From contig FNAW01000006.1 of assembly GCA_900102115.1 (NCBI GenBank), positions 1 through 64,000 of the forward strand: a stretch of 64,000 nucleotides of DNA, read 5' to 3'. The position numbers and the translations under genes were made by a program. The notes below the pieces were generated by a model. That model was given only the letters and a program-made list of their open reading frames with translations. It was not told the DNA's origin and searched no databases. Below are positions 43,532 through 51,680 of this stretch, piece by piece. Each line of letters opens with the position of its first letter. The first letter of the stretch is position 1. The DNA comes from Blastococcus fimeti. GTDB taxonomy: Bacteria; Actinomycetota; Actinomycetes; Mycobacteriales; Geodermatophilaceae.

Positions 43532-43551
43532 CGCCCCGCACCCCGGCGCCC

Positions 43552-43585
43552 GTTGGAGCGCGGTTGGACGGCCGACCGCGACGAT
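43552..43585 (+). promoter_or_regulatory. SARP box and -10 of the antiporter gene
   Basis: GTTGGA at 43552-43557 and 43563-43568 (11-bp period), an 11-bp gap and GACGAT (43580-43585). It lies back to back with the lipase box, so one intergenic region holds two oppositely oriented copies. Confidence 0.75.
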
Positions 43586-43616
43586 TCCGGCACGCAGCGG
43601 CTGGGGAGGGGATCCG

Positions 43617-44831
43617 GTGGACGACGTCGTGTCGATCGACACCCTCGCCGCCGTGGCCGCGGTCGCGCTGGTCGCGGCCCTGCTGGTGGGGCTGCTGCCC
43701 CGCCTGCCGGTGCCCCAGGTCGTCCTCCTCCTGGTCGGCGGGATGCTCATCGGCCCCGACGCCCTGGCGATCGGCGCGCCCGGCGACGTGCGGGTGCTCG
43801 CCGACGTCGGGCTGGGGTTCGTCTTCCTGCTGGCCGGCTACGAGATCGACCTGCGGCTGTTCCGGGAGGACGCCGGGCGGCGGGCGCTGCTGTCGTGGGG
43901 CCTCTCCTTCGGCCTGGCCGCCGGCGTGGTCGCCGTCCTCGGCGCCGCCGGGCTGGTCGAGGGGTACCTGCCGGTCGTCCTGGGCCTCACCACCACCGCG
44001 CTCGGCACCCTGCTGCCGGTGCTGCGCGACGCCGGGCTCCTGGCCGGCCGGCTCGGACGTCACCTGCTGGCCACCGGCGGGGTCGGCGAGCTGCTGCCCG
44101 TCCTCGTGATCGCCGTCTTCCTCGGCAGCCAGGGGCGCCTGAGCGCGCTGGTCGCGCTCGGCGGGGTCGCCGTGCTGGCCCTCGTGCTCGGGCTGCTGCG
44201 GCACGGCGTCCCGGAGGGCAGCCGGCTGGCCGAGGTGGTGCGGGCCGGGCAGCACGAGACCGCGCAGATCACCCTCCGCGGCACCATCCTGCTGCTGCTC
44301 ACCCTGGTCGCGGTCACCGACCGGTTCCACCTCGACGCCGTGCTCGGGGCGTTCCTCGCCGGCATCGTGCTGCGGCGGTGGGTGGGCACGGACGCCCCGA
44401 CGCTGGAGTCGAAGCTCGACGCCGTGGGCTACGGCTTCTTCGTGCCGCTGTTCTTCGTCTACTCGGGGATGAGCCTCGACCTGCAGGCGATCGCCGAGGC
44501 GCCGCTGCTGCTGGGGCTGTTCCTGGTCCTCGTGCTCACCGTGCGGGGCGGACCGGTGCTGCTGGTCTACCGGGGGGTGCTGGAACCGCGGGAGCGCCTG
44601 CAGACCGCGCTGGTCAGCGCCACCGCGCTGCCCGTGCTCGTGGCCCTCACCGAGATCGCCGTGCGGAGCGGCACGATGTCCCCGGACGAGGCCGCAGCCC
44701 TCGTCGGTGCCGGGATGGTCACCGTGCTCGTGCTGCCGGCCCTGGTCGTGGCGCTGCAGCGCCGGGCCGGGACGCCGGTGCCGGAAGCGCCCGGCGAGGC
44801 GCCGGTGGGTCGAGGGCCGGCGGCGTCGTGA
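43617..44831 (+). CDS. CPA2-family cation:proton antiporter
   Basis: A 404-residue membrane protein with 12 to 13 helices and the monovalent cation:proton antiporter-2 layout: LPVPQVVLLLVGGMLIGP in an early helix, FLLAGYEIDLRLF, and a later FFVPLFFVYSGMSLDL helix. It has no C-terminal TrkA-N domain, so it is the bare transport unit. It would exchange Na+ or K+ for H+. The GTG at 43617 has a GGGGAGGGG ribosome site. Its stop overlaps the next gene (GTGA). A SARP box precedes it. Confidence 0.85.
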   Translation: MDDVVSIDTLAAVAAVALVAALLVGLLPRLPVPQVVLLLVGGMLIGPDALAIGAPGDVRVLADVGLGFVFLLAGYEIDLRLFREDAGRRALLSWGLSFGLAAGVVAVLGAAGLVEGYLPVVLGLTTTALGTLLPVLRDAGLLAGRLGRHLLATGGVGELLPVLVIAVFLGSQGRLSALVALGGVAVLALVLGLLRHGVPEGSRLAEVVRAGQHETAQITLRGTILLLLTLVAVTDRFHLDAVLGAFLAGIVLRRWVGTDAPTLESKLDAVGYGFFVPLFFVYSGMSLDLQAIAEAPLLLGLFLVLVLTVRGGPVLLVYRGVLEPRERLQTALVSATALPVLVALTEIAVRSGTMSPDEAAALVGAGMVTVLVLPALVVALQRRAGTPVPEAPGEAPVGRGPAAS

Positions 44832-45724
44832 CCTCGGTGCTGGAGGCCGGGTGGCAGGTCTGGGCCGCCGGCCTGCTCGCCCTCGTCGCCGCCGCGCTCT
44901 CTGCCCTGGCATCGGCGGTCCAGCAGCGGTCCGCGGTGGCCGTGCCGGACGAGCACGCGCGGGGGTTGCGGCTGGCCCGGACGCTGCTGCGCTCGCGGCT
45001 GTGGTGGACCGGCGCCCTGGCCGACTCCAGCGCGTACCTCACGCAGGCGGCCGCGCTCGGTCTGGGCTCCCTGCTCCTCGTGCAGCCGCTGCTGGTGACG
45101 ACCGTGCTGTTCGCCCTGCCGCTCGGTGCCCGGTGGGCGGGGCGCCGGCTGCGCCGGTCGGACCGAGCGTGGTCGGCGGTGCTCGTGGCGGCGCTCGGCG
45201 TGTTCATGGTCACCGGGAACCCGACGGCCGGCGCGGACTCCGCGAGCTGGCGCTCCTGGTTGCCTGCGCTCACCGTCCTGGCGGCCGCGTGCGCGGTGTG
45301 CTTCGTCGGCGCAGCGGTGCGCCGCGGCTCCTCCCGGGCCCTCCTGCTGGCCGTGGCGGCCGGGATGTTCCACGGCACGTCCGCCGCCCTGACCAAGGGC
45401 GTCGTGGACCTGCTCGGCGACGGGCCCACCGCGGTGCTCGGCCACTGGAGCACCTACCTGCTGGCCACCACGCTCCTGGTCGGCACCCTCGTCCAGCAGT
45501 CCTCGTACCAGGCCGGCCCGCTCGAGGCGTCGCTGCCGGCCACCACCGTCATGGAGCCGGTCGTGGCCGCGGTGCTCGGCGTCGTCGTCCTCGGGGAGCG
45601 GCTGCAGGCGGGCGACGCGGAGTGGCTGCTCGTCGCGGTGCTCGTGACTGCGATGGCGGCGGCCACGGTGGCGCTGGCCCGGGCCTCGGTCGCGCCGGCC
45701 CCCGAGCCGGTGGTCACGGGCTGA
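44828..45724 (+). CDS. DMT-superfamily transporter (EamA-like)
   Basis: A 298-residue protein with about nine to ten helices and the internal symmetry of the drug/metabolite transporter superfamily: an early LASAVQQRSAVAVP loop, a YLTQAAALGLGSLLLVQPLL helix pair, and the C-terminal ATTVMEPVVAAVLGVVVLGERL repeat that marks EamA-type domains. It is coupled to the antiporter by a GTGA overlap, so both follow the SARP promoter at 43552. Substrate unknown. It ends 6 nt from the convergent APC permease stop. Confidence 0.8.
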   Translation: MTSVLEAGWQVWAAGLLALVAAALSALASAVQQRSAVAVPDEHARGLRLARTLLRSRLWWTGALADSSAYLTQAAALGLGSLLLVQPLLVTTVLFALPLGARWAGRRLRRSDRAWSAVLVAALGVFMVTGNPTAGADSASWRSWLPALTVLAAACAVCFVGAAVRRGSSRALLLAVAAGMFHGTSAALTKGVVDLLGDGPTAVLGHWSTYLLATTLLVGTLVQQSSYQAGPLEASLPATTVMEPVVAAVLGVVVLGERLQAGDAEWLLVAVLVTAMAAATVALARASVAPAPEPVVTG

Positions 45725-45730
45725 ACCACG

Positions 45731-47146
45731 TCAGGACGGTGCGGTCGCCGCCACCGCCCGGCCCCGGCGGCGCTCCAGCAGGGCGAACGCGAACGGCGGC
45801 AGGGACAGCACCACGCTCGCCAGCGCCAGCAGGAGCACGTAGACGGCGGTGTTCCCGGTGGCCAGCTGGCTGGGCGGGACGAAGCCCAGCAGGAACGAGG
45901 AGAGGCAGCCGAGCAGGCCGACCCCGCCCACCAGCCAGACGCCGGGCAGCCCGCCGGGGATGCGGTAAGGGCGCGGCACGTCGGGCCGGGTGTAGCGCAG
46001 CCGGATGACCGAGGCGAAGACCAGCGCGTACATGGCCACGATGACCTGCGCGGTCACCGCCGAGAGCATCCAGTAGGAGGTGCTGACGCTCGGCACGACC
46101 ACGAACAGCAGGGCGAAGACCGAGCCCGCGAGGCCCTGGACGACCAGCAGCGCGACCGGGACGCCGTTGCGGTTGGTGCGGCCCAGCCGGGCCGGCGCCA
46201 GCCCCTCCCGCGCGACCACCGAGACCCCCGTCGCGGGGCCCAGGATCCAGGGGGTCAGGTGCGCGATCCCGCCGATCGCGACCACCAGGGCCAGCGGCGC
46301 GACCAGCCAGTCCGCGGAGAACGTGTGCAGCACGCTGGAGAACAGCTCCATCGTCCCGGAGACGAGGCTGATCTCGTGCTGCGGCAGCACGAAGGCCATG
46401 AACAACGAGCCGAGCACCGAGAAGGTGACCGTGACGGCCACGGCCAGGGCGATCGCCCGCGGCACCGTCCGGCCCGGGTCGCGGGTGTCCCGGGCGTGGA
46501 AGCCGGCCATCTCCATGCCGGTGAACAGCAGGATGATCCCGCCGAGGAACGCCAGGTCGTCCAGCTGCACATCGGGCACGAGCGCGCCGGCGGAGAAGGG
46601 GATCTGCGAGGCGTCGCCGCGCAGGAGGAACGCCGCGCCGAGGCCGACGACGAGCAGCGCGGGCAGGATCGACCCGGCGATCGTGCCCACCGACCCGATC
46701 ACCGAGGACGCCCGCACCCCGCCGAGCGCGGCGGCCGTCGTCCCCCAGAAGAAGACCAGCATGACCACGACGAGGTAGGTCTTGTCCGTGGCCAGGGAGG
46801 GGTCTATCGCGTACGCCAGCGACGCCGCGATGAACGAGAGCACGGTCGGGAACCAGGCCACGTTCTCGGCGTAGTCGCACCAGACCGCCAGGAAGCCGGT
46901 CCGCCCGCCGAACGCCTCCTTCACCCACGCGTAGACGCCGCCCTCGCGCGGGAACGCCGTCCCGAGCTCGGCGGCGGCCATCGAGATCGGCACGAGGAAC
47001 ACGAGGATGGACAGCGCGAAGAGGGCCAGCATCGACCAGCCGTACTCGGCCATCACCGGCAGGTTCCGGGCGCTCACGATCGAGGCGACGTTGATCATCG
47101 CCAGCGCGAGCACGCCCAGCCGGGCGGACCGCGCGGGTGCGCTCAC
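45731..47146 (-). CDS. APC-family amino acid permease (GadC-like)
   Basis: A 471-residue, 12-helix permease of the amino acid-polyamine-organocation family: TM1 carries NVASIVSARNLPVMAEYG, the loop region AFPREGGVYAWVKEAFGG follows TM2, and a GMEMAGFHARD segment sits near TM6. These features resemble the glutamate:GABA antiporter GadC group rather than lysine-specific carriers. The GTG at 47146 has a GGAGG ribosome site. It lies 37 nt downstream of lysX on the same strand and probably shares its SARP-type promoter. No glutamate decarboxylase is nearby. Confidence 0.85.
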   Translation of the reverse strand: MSAPARSARLGVLALAMINVASIVSARNLPVMAEYGWSMLALFALSILVFLVPISMAAAELGTAFPREGGVYAWVKEAFGGRTGFLAVWCDYAENVAWFPTVLSFIAASLAYAIDPSLATDKTYLVVVMLVFFWGTTAAALGGVRASSVIGSVGTIAGSILPALLVVGLGAAFLLRGDASQIPFSAGALVPDVQLDDLAFLGGIILLFTGMEMAGFHARDTRDPGRTVPRAIALAVAVTVTFSVLGSLFMAFVLPQHEISLVSGTMELFSSVLHTFSADWLVAPLALVVAIGGIAHLTPWILGPATGVSVVAREGLAPARLGRTNRNGVPVALLVVQGLAGSVFALLFVVVPSVSTSYWMLSAVTAQVIVAMYALVFASVIRLRYTRPDVPRPYRIPGGLPGVWLVGGVGLLGCLSSFLLGFVPPSQLATGNTAVYVLLLALASVVLSLPPFAFALLERRRGRAVAATAPS

Positions 47147-47183
47147 CGGGAGCCTCCGGGCGTCCTCGGCGCGGCCGGACGCC

Positions 47184-50100
47184 TCACGCAGCCGCCCGCT
47201 CCGCCGGTCCCGACGGCGACGGGACCCCGCCCACGGCGCGCGGCACGAGCAGGTCGCCCACGCCGGGGACGGCGAGGAAGCCCTCCGCCCCGGCGTAGCG
47301 CAGCCCGACGCGGGGCAGATCGGTCACCCGGCGCACGGCCAGCACCCTCGGCAGCCACTCCGGGTCGAAGCGGGCGTTGAAGTCGCGCAGCGACCGGACC
47401 TGGAAGAACGGGTTGAGCACGCCGACCGCCCACCGCGCCATCCGCTGCGCCGGGGTGAAGGGCACGTCGTCGGCGAACAGCCGGCCCCACATGGCGAAGT
47501 TCATCGACAGCCTCCGCACGCCCCGGTCCCGCAGGGAGCCGGCCGTGGAGGCGATGAGGAACTCGGTCATCCCGTTCGGGGAGTCCGGGTCGTGGCGCAT
47601 CAGGTCCAGCGTGTAACCGAAGGACGGGCCGTAGGCGGGCACCAGCCGCAGGAATCCGCCGGGCACCCCGTCCGGGCCGACGGCCACGCAGAGCAGGAAC
47701 TCGGGGCTGGCCCCGGCGCCGCGCACGTCCTGCGACAGGGACATCGTGAAGCCCCGCTCGGGGTGCTTGCCCCGCCAGCGGGCGCTGATGGCGTTGAGCT
47801 GGTCGACCAGGGCCGGCGGGGCGTCGGACTCGGCGACCAACCGGAACTCGTGGGTGCGGCCCACGCGGCGGACGGCGGCCCGCAGCCCCTTCCGCGCCGC
47901 CCCCTCCAGGGTGAACCGGCGGCAGTCGATGATCGCCTCGTCCCCGAGGTACACCGAGGTGAAGCCCCGCGAGGAGTAGAGCGGCATGCTGGCCTCCCGC
48001 GCCGCGAGCAGGGCCGGTGTCCAGCCCCGCTCCCCGCACATGGCGAGGAACTCGTCGAGGACCGCCACCACCGAGTTCCGCGCCCCGACCGGGTCGCCGG
48101 AGACCAGCGCGTAGCCGCCGACGTAGGTGTAGGCGAGGAACGCCTCGCCGTCCGAGGAGAAGAAGAAGCTCTTGTCGTCGCGCAGCGAGAAGTAGGCCAG
48201 CGTGTCCCAGCCGTAGGTCCGCACGAGGCGGGTGGCCCGCTCCCAGTCGCTCTCCGTGTGCGGCCGCGCGGCGACCACCGGACGGAGCAGCAGGACCGCG
48301 AGCAGGACCACGCCGGTGATCCCGAGCGCGAGCAGGGCGTCGGGCAGGAAGCGCGCGACGAAGGGCGAGTCGTAGGTGTACGGGCCGTCCAGGCCGACCA
48401 GCCCGCCGAGCACCGTCCCGAGCGCCCCGCCGAGGGTCGGAGCCGGCTCGAGGTGGTCCCGCTCGGCCCACAGCGTCGTCAGGCCGAACAACAGCACCGC
48501 GCCCAGGTAGAGCGGCACGAACCGGGCGACGCGCAGCAGGGACGGCGGATCGACCGGCGCGCGGAACCCCGACCGGTACCGCACCAGCGCGGCGAGCATC
48601 CCGAGGCACAGCACCACCGCGACCGGGTGCGGCCCCTTGAGGACGTGCGTGACGGCGGCGACCCCGAAGACGCCGACCGCCACCTGCCAGGCGCGGTACC
48701 GACGCCGCGAGAGCGAGCCGGCGACGACGAGCAGCAGCACCCCGGCGACGACCGAGCCGACGGCCCCGGCGACGGGCACCCAGAGCGGGTCGAGCTCGGT
48801 CGCCCGGCCACCCATCCGCTCGTGCAGCACGGGCAACCGGACCAGGAGCTGGAGGATCCCGCAGACCGCGGTGAGGCCGGCCAGCACGCGGACGGCGAGC
48901 GGATGGGCGCCCGCCCGCGGAGGTCCGGCGGGCAGCGGGGGCACCGCGTGCGCCGACGGCGCCATCTCCGGCAGCGCGACGACCGAGGCGTCGGTGTCCG
49001 TGGCGGTGTCCGCCGCGCGCGGGTGCGGCACACCGCCGGGAGCCGGCCCGCCGCCGGGTGGCGGGGCGAACTCCGGCCGCAGCGTGGGGAACAGGATCAC
49101 CTCGCGGATGGAGTCGACGCTGGCCAGCAGCATCACCAGCCGGTCGATCCCGATGCCCAGGCCGCCGGTGCAGGGCATGCCCCGCTCGAGTGCGCGGACG
49201 TAGTCCAGGTCGACGTCACCGGCCTCCGGGTCGCCGTGCTGTTTGGCCCGTGCCTCGGCCTCGAAGGCGGCGAGCTGCTCGACCGGGTCGTTCTGCTCCG
49301 AGTACGCGTTGCTCAGCTCGAAGCCGGCGACGATCAGCTCGAAGCGCTCGACGTAGGCCGGGTCGTCCCGGTGCGTGCGGGCCAGCGGCGAGACCTCGCG
49401 GGGGTAGTCGATGCAGAAGACCGGGCCGACGACCGAGTGCTGGACGCGCTGGTCGTAGACCTCCTTCATCAGCCGCCCGGCTCCCCAGTCCGGCTCGTGG
49501 GCGAGGCCGAGCCGGTCGAGCACCGCCCGCGCCTCGGCGATCGGCATCGCCGGGTGCATCGTGGCGCCGGTCGTCTCCGCGATCATGTCCGCGAAGCGCC
49601 TGCGCGGCCACGGCGTCGCGGCCAGGTCGATGGCGTGCCCGCCGTAGTGGACGGTGAGGTCGTCCCCCAGCGCGGCCCGCGCGGCGCTGGTGACCATGCC
49701 CTCGACCAGGTCCATCATGTCGCCGTAGTCGGCGAAGGCCTGGTAGGCCTCGAGCATCGTGAACTCCGGGTTGTGCCGGGTGTCGATCCCCTCGTTGCGG
49801 AACACCCGGCCGATCTCGAACACCCGCTCCATGCCGCCGACGATCAGCCGCTTGAGGTGCAGCTCCAGGGCGATCCGCAGGTAGAGGTCCAGATCGAGGG
49901 CGTTGTGGTGGGTGACGAAGGGCCGGGCGCTGGCGCCGCCCTGGATCGTCTGCAGGACCGGGCCCTCCACCTCGGTGAAGCCCGCGTCCTCCAGGTGTCG
50001 CCGGATGGCCCGCACGGCGGTGTGCCGGATCCGGAAGACCTCCCGGGTCCGCTCGTTGACCTCCAGATCGGTGTAGCGCTGCCGGTACCGCGTCTCGACG

Positions 50101-50552
50101 TCGGTGAGCCCGAGGTGCTTGTCCGGCGGCTCGAGCAGCGCCTTGCCCAGGACGGCGAAGTCCTCGACGCAGATCGACAGCTCGCCGCGGCGGGTGCGCA
50201 TCACCGTGCCCTCGACCCCGAGCCAGTCGCCGCGGTCGACCTCGTCGAACTCGGCGTGACGCTGGGCGCCGAGCACGGAGGTGTCGACGAACAGCTGGAC
50301 CGCACCGGTCCGGTCCCGCAGCGTGGCGAAGCTCAGGTACCCCTGGCGGCGGACCAGTTCGGCGCGGCCGGCCAGCCGCACGCGGGCGGTGCTCCGCTCG
50401 TCCGGGGCCAGGTCGGCGTGCCGGGCGGCGACGTCGGCGGCGGTGGCGTCGGTCGGGAAGCGATAGGGGTAGCCCGCGGCTCCACGGGCCTTCAGCGCCT
50501 GCAGCTTCGCCAGGCGCCGCGCCCGCTGGTCTGCGGCTCGGTCGACGGTCAT
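47184..50552 (-). CDS. lysX: Domain-permuted LysX: LysRS then lysyl-phosphatidylglycerol synthase
   Basis: This 1122-residue fusion charges tRNA with lysine and moves lysine to phosphatidylglycerol, making the membrane less anionic. Residues 1 to about 500 are a class II lysyl-tRNA synthetase: OB domain near 55-150, motif 2 FRNEGIDTRHNPEFTMLE and motif 3 GLGIGIDRLVM. A Pro-rich linker follows near 505-545. Then come about six membrane helices (about 547-780) and a C-terminal MprF/DUF2156 GNAT-like domain (LNFAM-type motif, then SLRDFNARFDPEW). Mycobacterial LysX has the opposite order. The ATG at 50552 is set by the SARP promoter just upstream. Confidence 0.9.
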   Translation of the reverse strand: MTVDRAADQRARRLAKLQALKARGAAGYPYRFPTDATAADVAARHADLAPDERSTARVRLAGRAELVRRQGYLSFATLRDRTGAVQLFVDTSVLGAQRHAEFDEVDRGDWLGVEGTVMRTRRGELSICVEDFAVLGKALLEPPDKHLGLTDVETRYRQRYTDLEVNERTREVFRIRHTAVRAIRRHLEDAGFTEVEGPVLQTIQGGASARPFVTHHNALDLDLYLRIALELHLKRLIVGGMERVFEIGRVFRNEGIDTRHNPEFTMLEAYQAFADYGDMMDLVEGMVTSAARAALGDDLTVHYGGHAIDLAATPWPRRRFADMIAETTGATMHPAMPIAEARAVLDRLGLAHEPDWGAGRLMKEVYDQRVQHSVVGPVFCIDYPREVSPLARTHRDDPAYVERFELIVAGFELSNAYSEQNDPVEQLAAFEAEARAKQHGDPEAGDVDLDYVRALERGMPCTGGLGIGIDRLVMLLASVDSIREVILFPTLRPEFAPPPGGGPAPGGVPHPRAADTATDTDASVVALPEMAPSAHAVPPLPAGPPRAGAHPLAVRVLAGLTAVCGILQLLVRLPVLHERMGGRATELDPLWVPVAGAVGSVVAGVLLLVVAGSLSRRRYRAWQVAVGVFGVAAVTHVLKGPHPVAVVLCLGMLAALVRYRSGFRAPVDPPSLLRVARFVPLYLGAVLLFGLTTLWAERDHLEPAPTLGGALGTVLGGLVGLDGPYTYDSPFVARFLPDALLALGITGVVLLAVLLLRPVVAARPHTESDWERATRLVRTYGWDTLAYFSLRDDKSFFFSSDGEAFLAYTYVGGYALVSGDPVGARNSVVAVLDEFLAMCGERGWTPALLAAREASMPLYSSRGFTSVYLGDEAIIDCRRFTLEGAARKGLRAAVRRVGRTHEFRLVAESDAPPALVDQLNAISARWRGKHPERGFTMSLSQDVRGAGASPEFLLCVAVGPDGVPGGFLRLVPAYGPSFGYTLDLMRHDPDSPNGMTEFLIASTAGSLRDRGVRRLSMNFAMWGRLFADDVPFTPAQRMARWAVGVLNPFFQVRSLRDFNARFDPEWLPRVLAVRRVTDLPRVGLRYAGAEGFLAVPGVGDLLVPRAVGGVPSPSGPAERAAA

Positions 50553-50623
50553 CGGTGCGGGTGGGCCTCTCCGGGTGCGGTTCCGTGCGGCCGGCGATCG
50601 CTCCCCGGCCCCGTCGGAGCCGA

Positions 50624-50657
50624 ACTCTCCGGGCCGCCGCTCCAACGGCGCTCCAAC
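50624..50657 (-). promoter_or_regulatory. SARP box and -10 of lysX
   Basis: Minus-strand GTTGGA copies at 50657-50652 and 50646-50641 (11-bp period), an 11-bp gap and GAGAGT (50629-50624). It also shows that the longer open frame reaching 50999 is not the real start. Confidence 0.75.
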
Positions 50658-50696
50658 CGCGCGGCACGCCGGCAGGCCGCCGGGGCGCGGGCGGGA

Positions 50697-50730
50697 GTTG
50701 GCGTGGGCTTGGAGCGGCCGCGCGCATCGT
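50697..50730 (+). promoter_or_regulatory. SARP box and -10 of the HVHH membrane protein gene
   Basis: GTTGGC at 50697-50702 and CTTGGA at 50708-50713 (11-bp period), an 11-bp gap and CATCGT (50725-50730). Each copy differs from GTTGGA at one base. Leader to the GTG about 57 nt. Confidence 0.65.
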
Positions 50731-50793
50731 CGGCCGCGCCGAGCACCGCAGCGCCGTCCGGGCCGCCGCGTCCGCAGCCCAGGGAGGGGAACC

Positions 50794-51570
50794 GTGGACT
50801 GGCAACACGACCTGCTGCCGGAGCTGACCGGCCGGCGCGGGCTGGTCGGCTGGCTGGTCGTGGGTTTCCTGGCGACCTTCCTGGTCACCCGGTTCGTCAC
50901 GCACGCGATCCGTACCGGGCGGGGCCCCTTCCGGGACGCCAGCGTCGGCGGCGTGCACGTGCACCACGAGGTGTACGGCATCTTCCTGCTGCTGGGCACC
51001 GGGACCGCCGAGTTCGCCTACCGCCCCGACGGAGCCTGGGCCGCCGTGCTCGCCGTCCTCTTCGGTGCCGGGGCAGCCCTGACGCTCGACGAGTTCGCGC
51101 TCTGGCTGCACCTGGAGGACGTGTACTGGTCGCGGGAGGGGCGCAGCTCCGTGGATGCCGTCCTCATCGCCGCGGTGGTGGGCGTGCTGCTGCTGATCGG
51201 CGCCAACCCCTTCGACGCCGACCGGTCGCGGGGCGAGGGACCGGTCGCCCTGACCGTCCTGCTGAACGTCTGCTTCGCCGTCGTCGCCATCCTCAAGGGG
51301 CGGGTCGTGCTGGGGGTGGTCGGCGTCTTCGTGCCCTTCGTCGCCGTCATCGCCTCCGTTCGGCTGGCGCGGCCGGCCTCGCCGTGGGCCCGCCGCTGGT
51401 ACCGGCGCGGAGGGCGGCGGGCGACCCGATCCCTGCGGCGCTTCCCGCCCGGTCACCGGAACCGGTGGGACGCCCTCGTCGACCTGTTCGCCGTGGTCCC
51501 CCGCCCGGTCCCCCGGTCCGCCGCGGCTCCGGGCGCCGCCGAGGAGGTCGACCCCCGCGTCCGCCCGTGA
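50794..51570 (+). CDS. HVHH-motif integral membrane protein
   Basis: A 258-residue membrane protein with about six helices. Its second segment carries VGGVHVHHEVYGIF (near residues 53-66), a His cluster at a membrane boundary, and a later TLDEFALWLHLEDVYW run rich in acidic and aromatic residues; together these could bind a metal. The C-terminus is a basic tail of about 60 residues. I do not recognise a characterised family. It is divergent from lysX, shares the SARP-type control and starts at a GTG with an AGGGAGGGG ribosome site. Confidence 0.65.
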   Translation: MDWQHDLLPELTGRRGLVGWLVVGFLATFLVTRFVTHAIRTGRGPFRDASVGGVHVHHEVYGIFLLLGTGTAEFAYRPDGAWAAVLAVLFGAGAALTLDEFALWLHLEDVYWSREGRSSVDAVLIAAVVGVLLLIGANPFDADRSRGEGPVALTVLLNVCFAVVAILKGRVVLGVVGVFVPFVAVIASVRLARPASPWARRWYRRGGRRATRSLRRFPPGHRNRWDALVDLFAVVPRPVPRSAAAPGAAEEVDPRVRP

Positions 51571-51680
51571 GCGCCGGGTTCCCGCTCTCGCGTGGTGCGT
51601 CGCGCAACACCTATCGCCGGAGCGCCGGATGCGGTACGCACAGGTCCGACACCACGGGGGCGGCGAGCCAGGAGGGGACC

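Noticed and set aside
48963..48965. Internal ATG in lysX that would split it into LysRS and a separate MprF-like protein
   Set aside because: The GGAG before it touches the ATG with no spacing, and the frame continues through the linker without a stop. A fused protein is simpler, though an internal start cannot be excluded.
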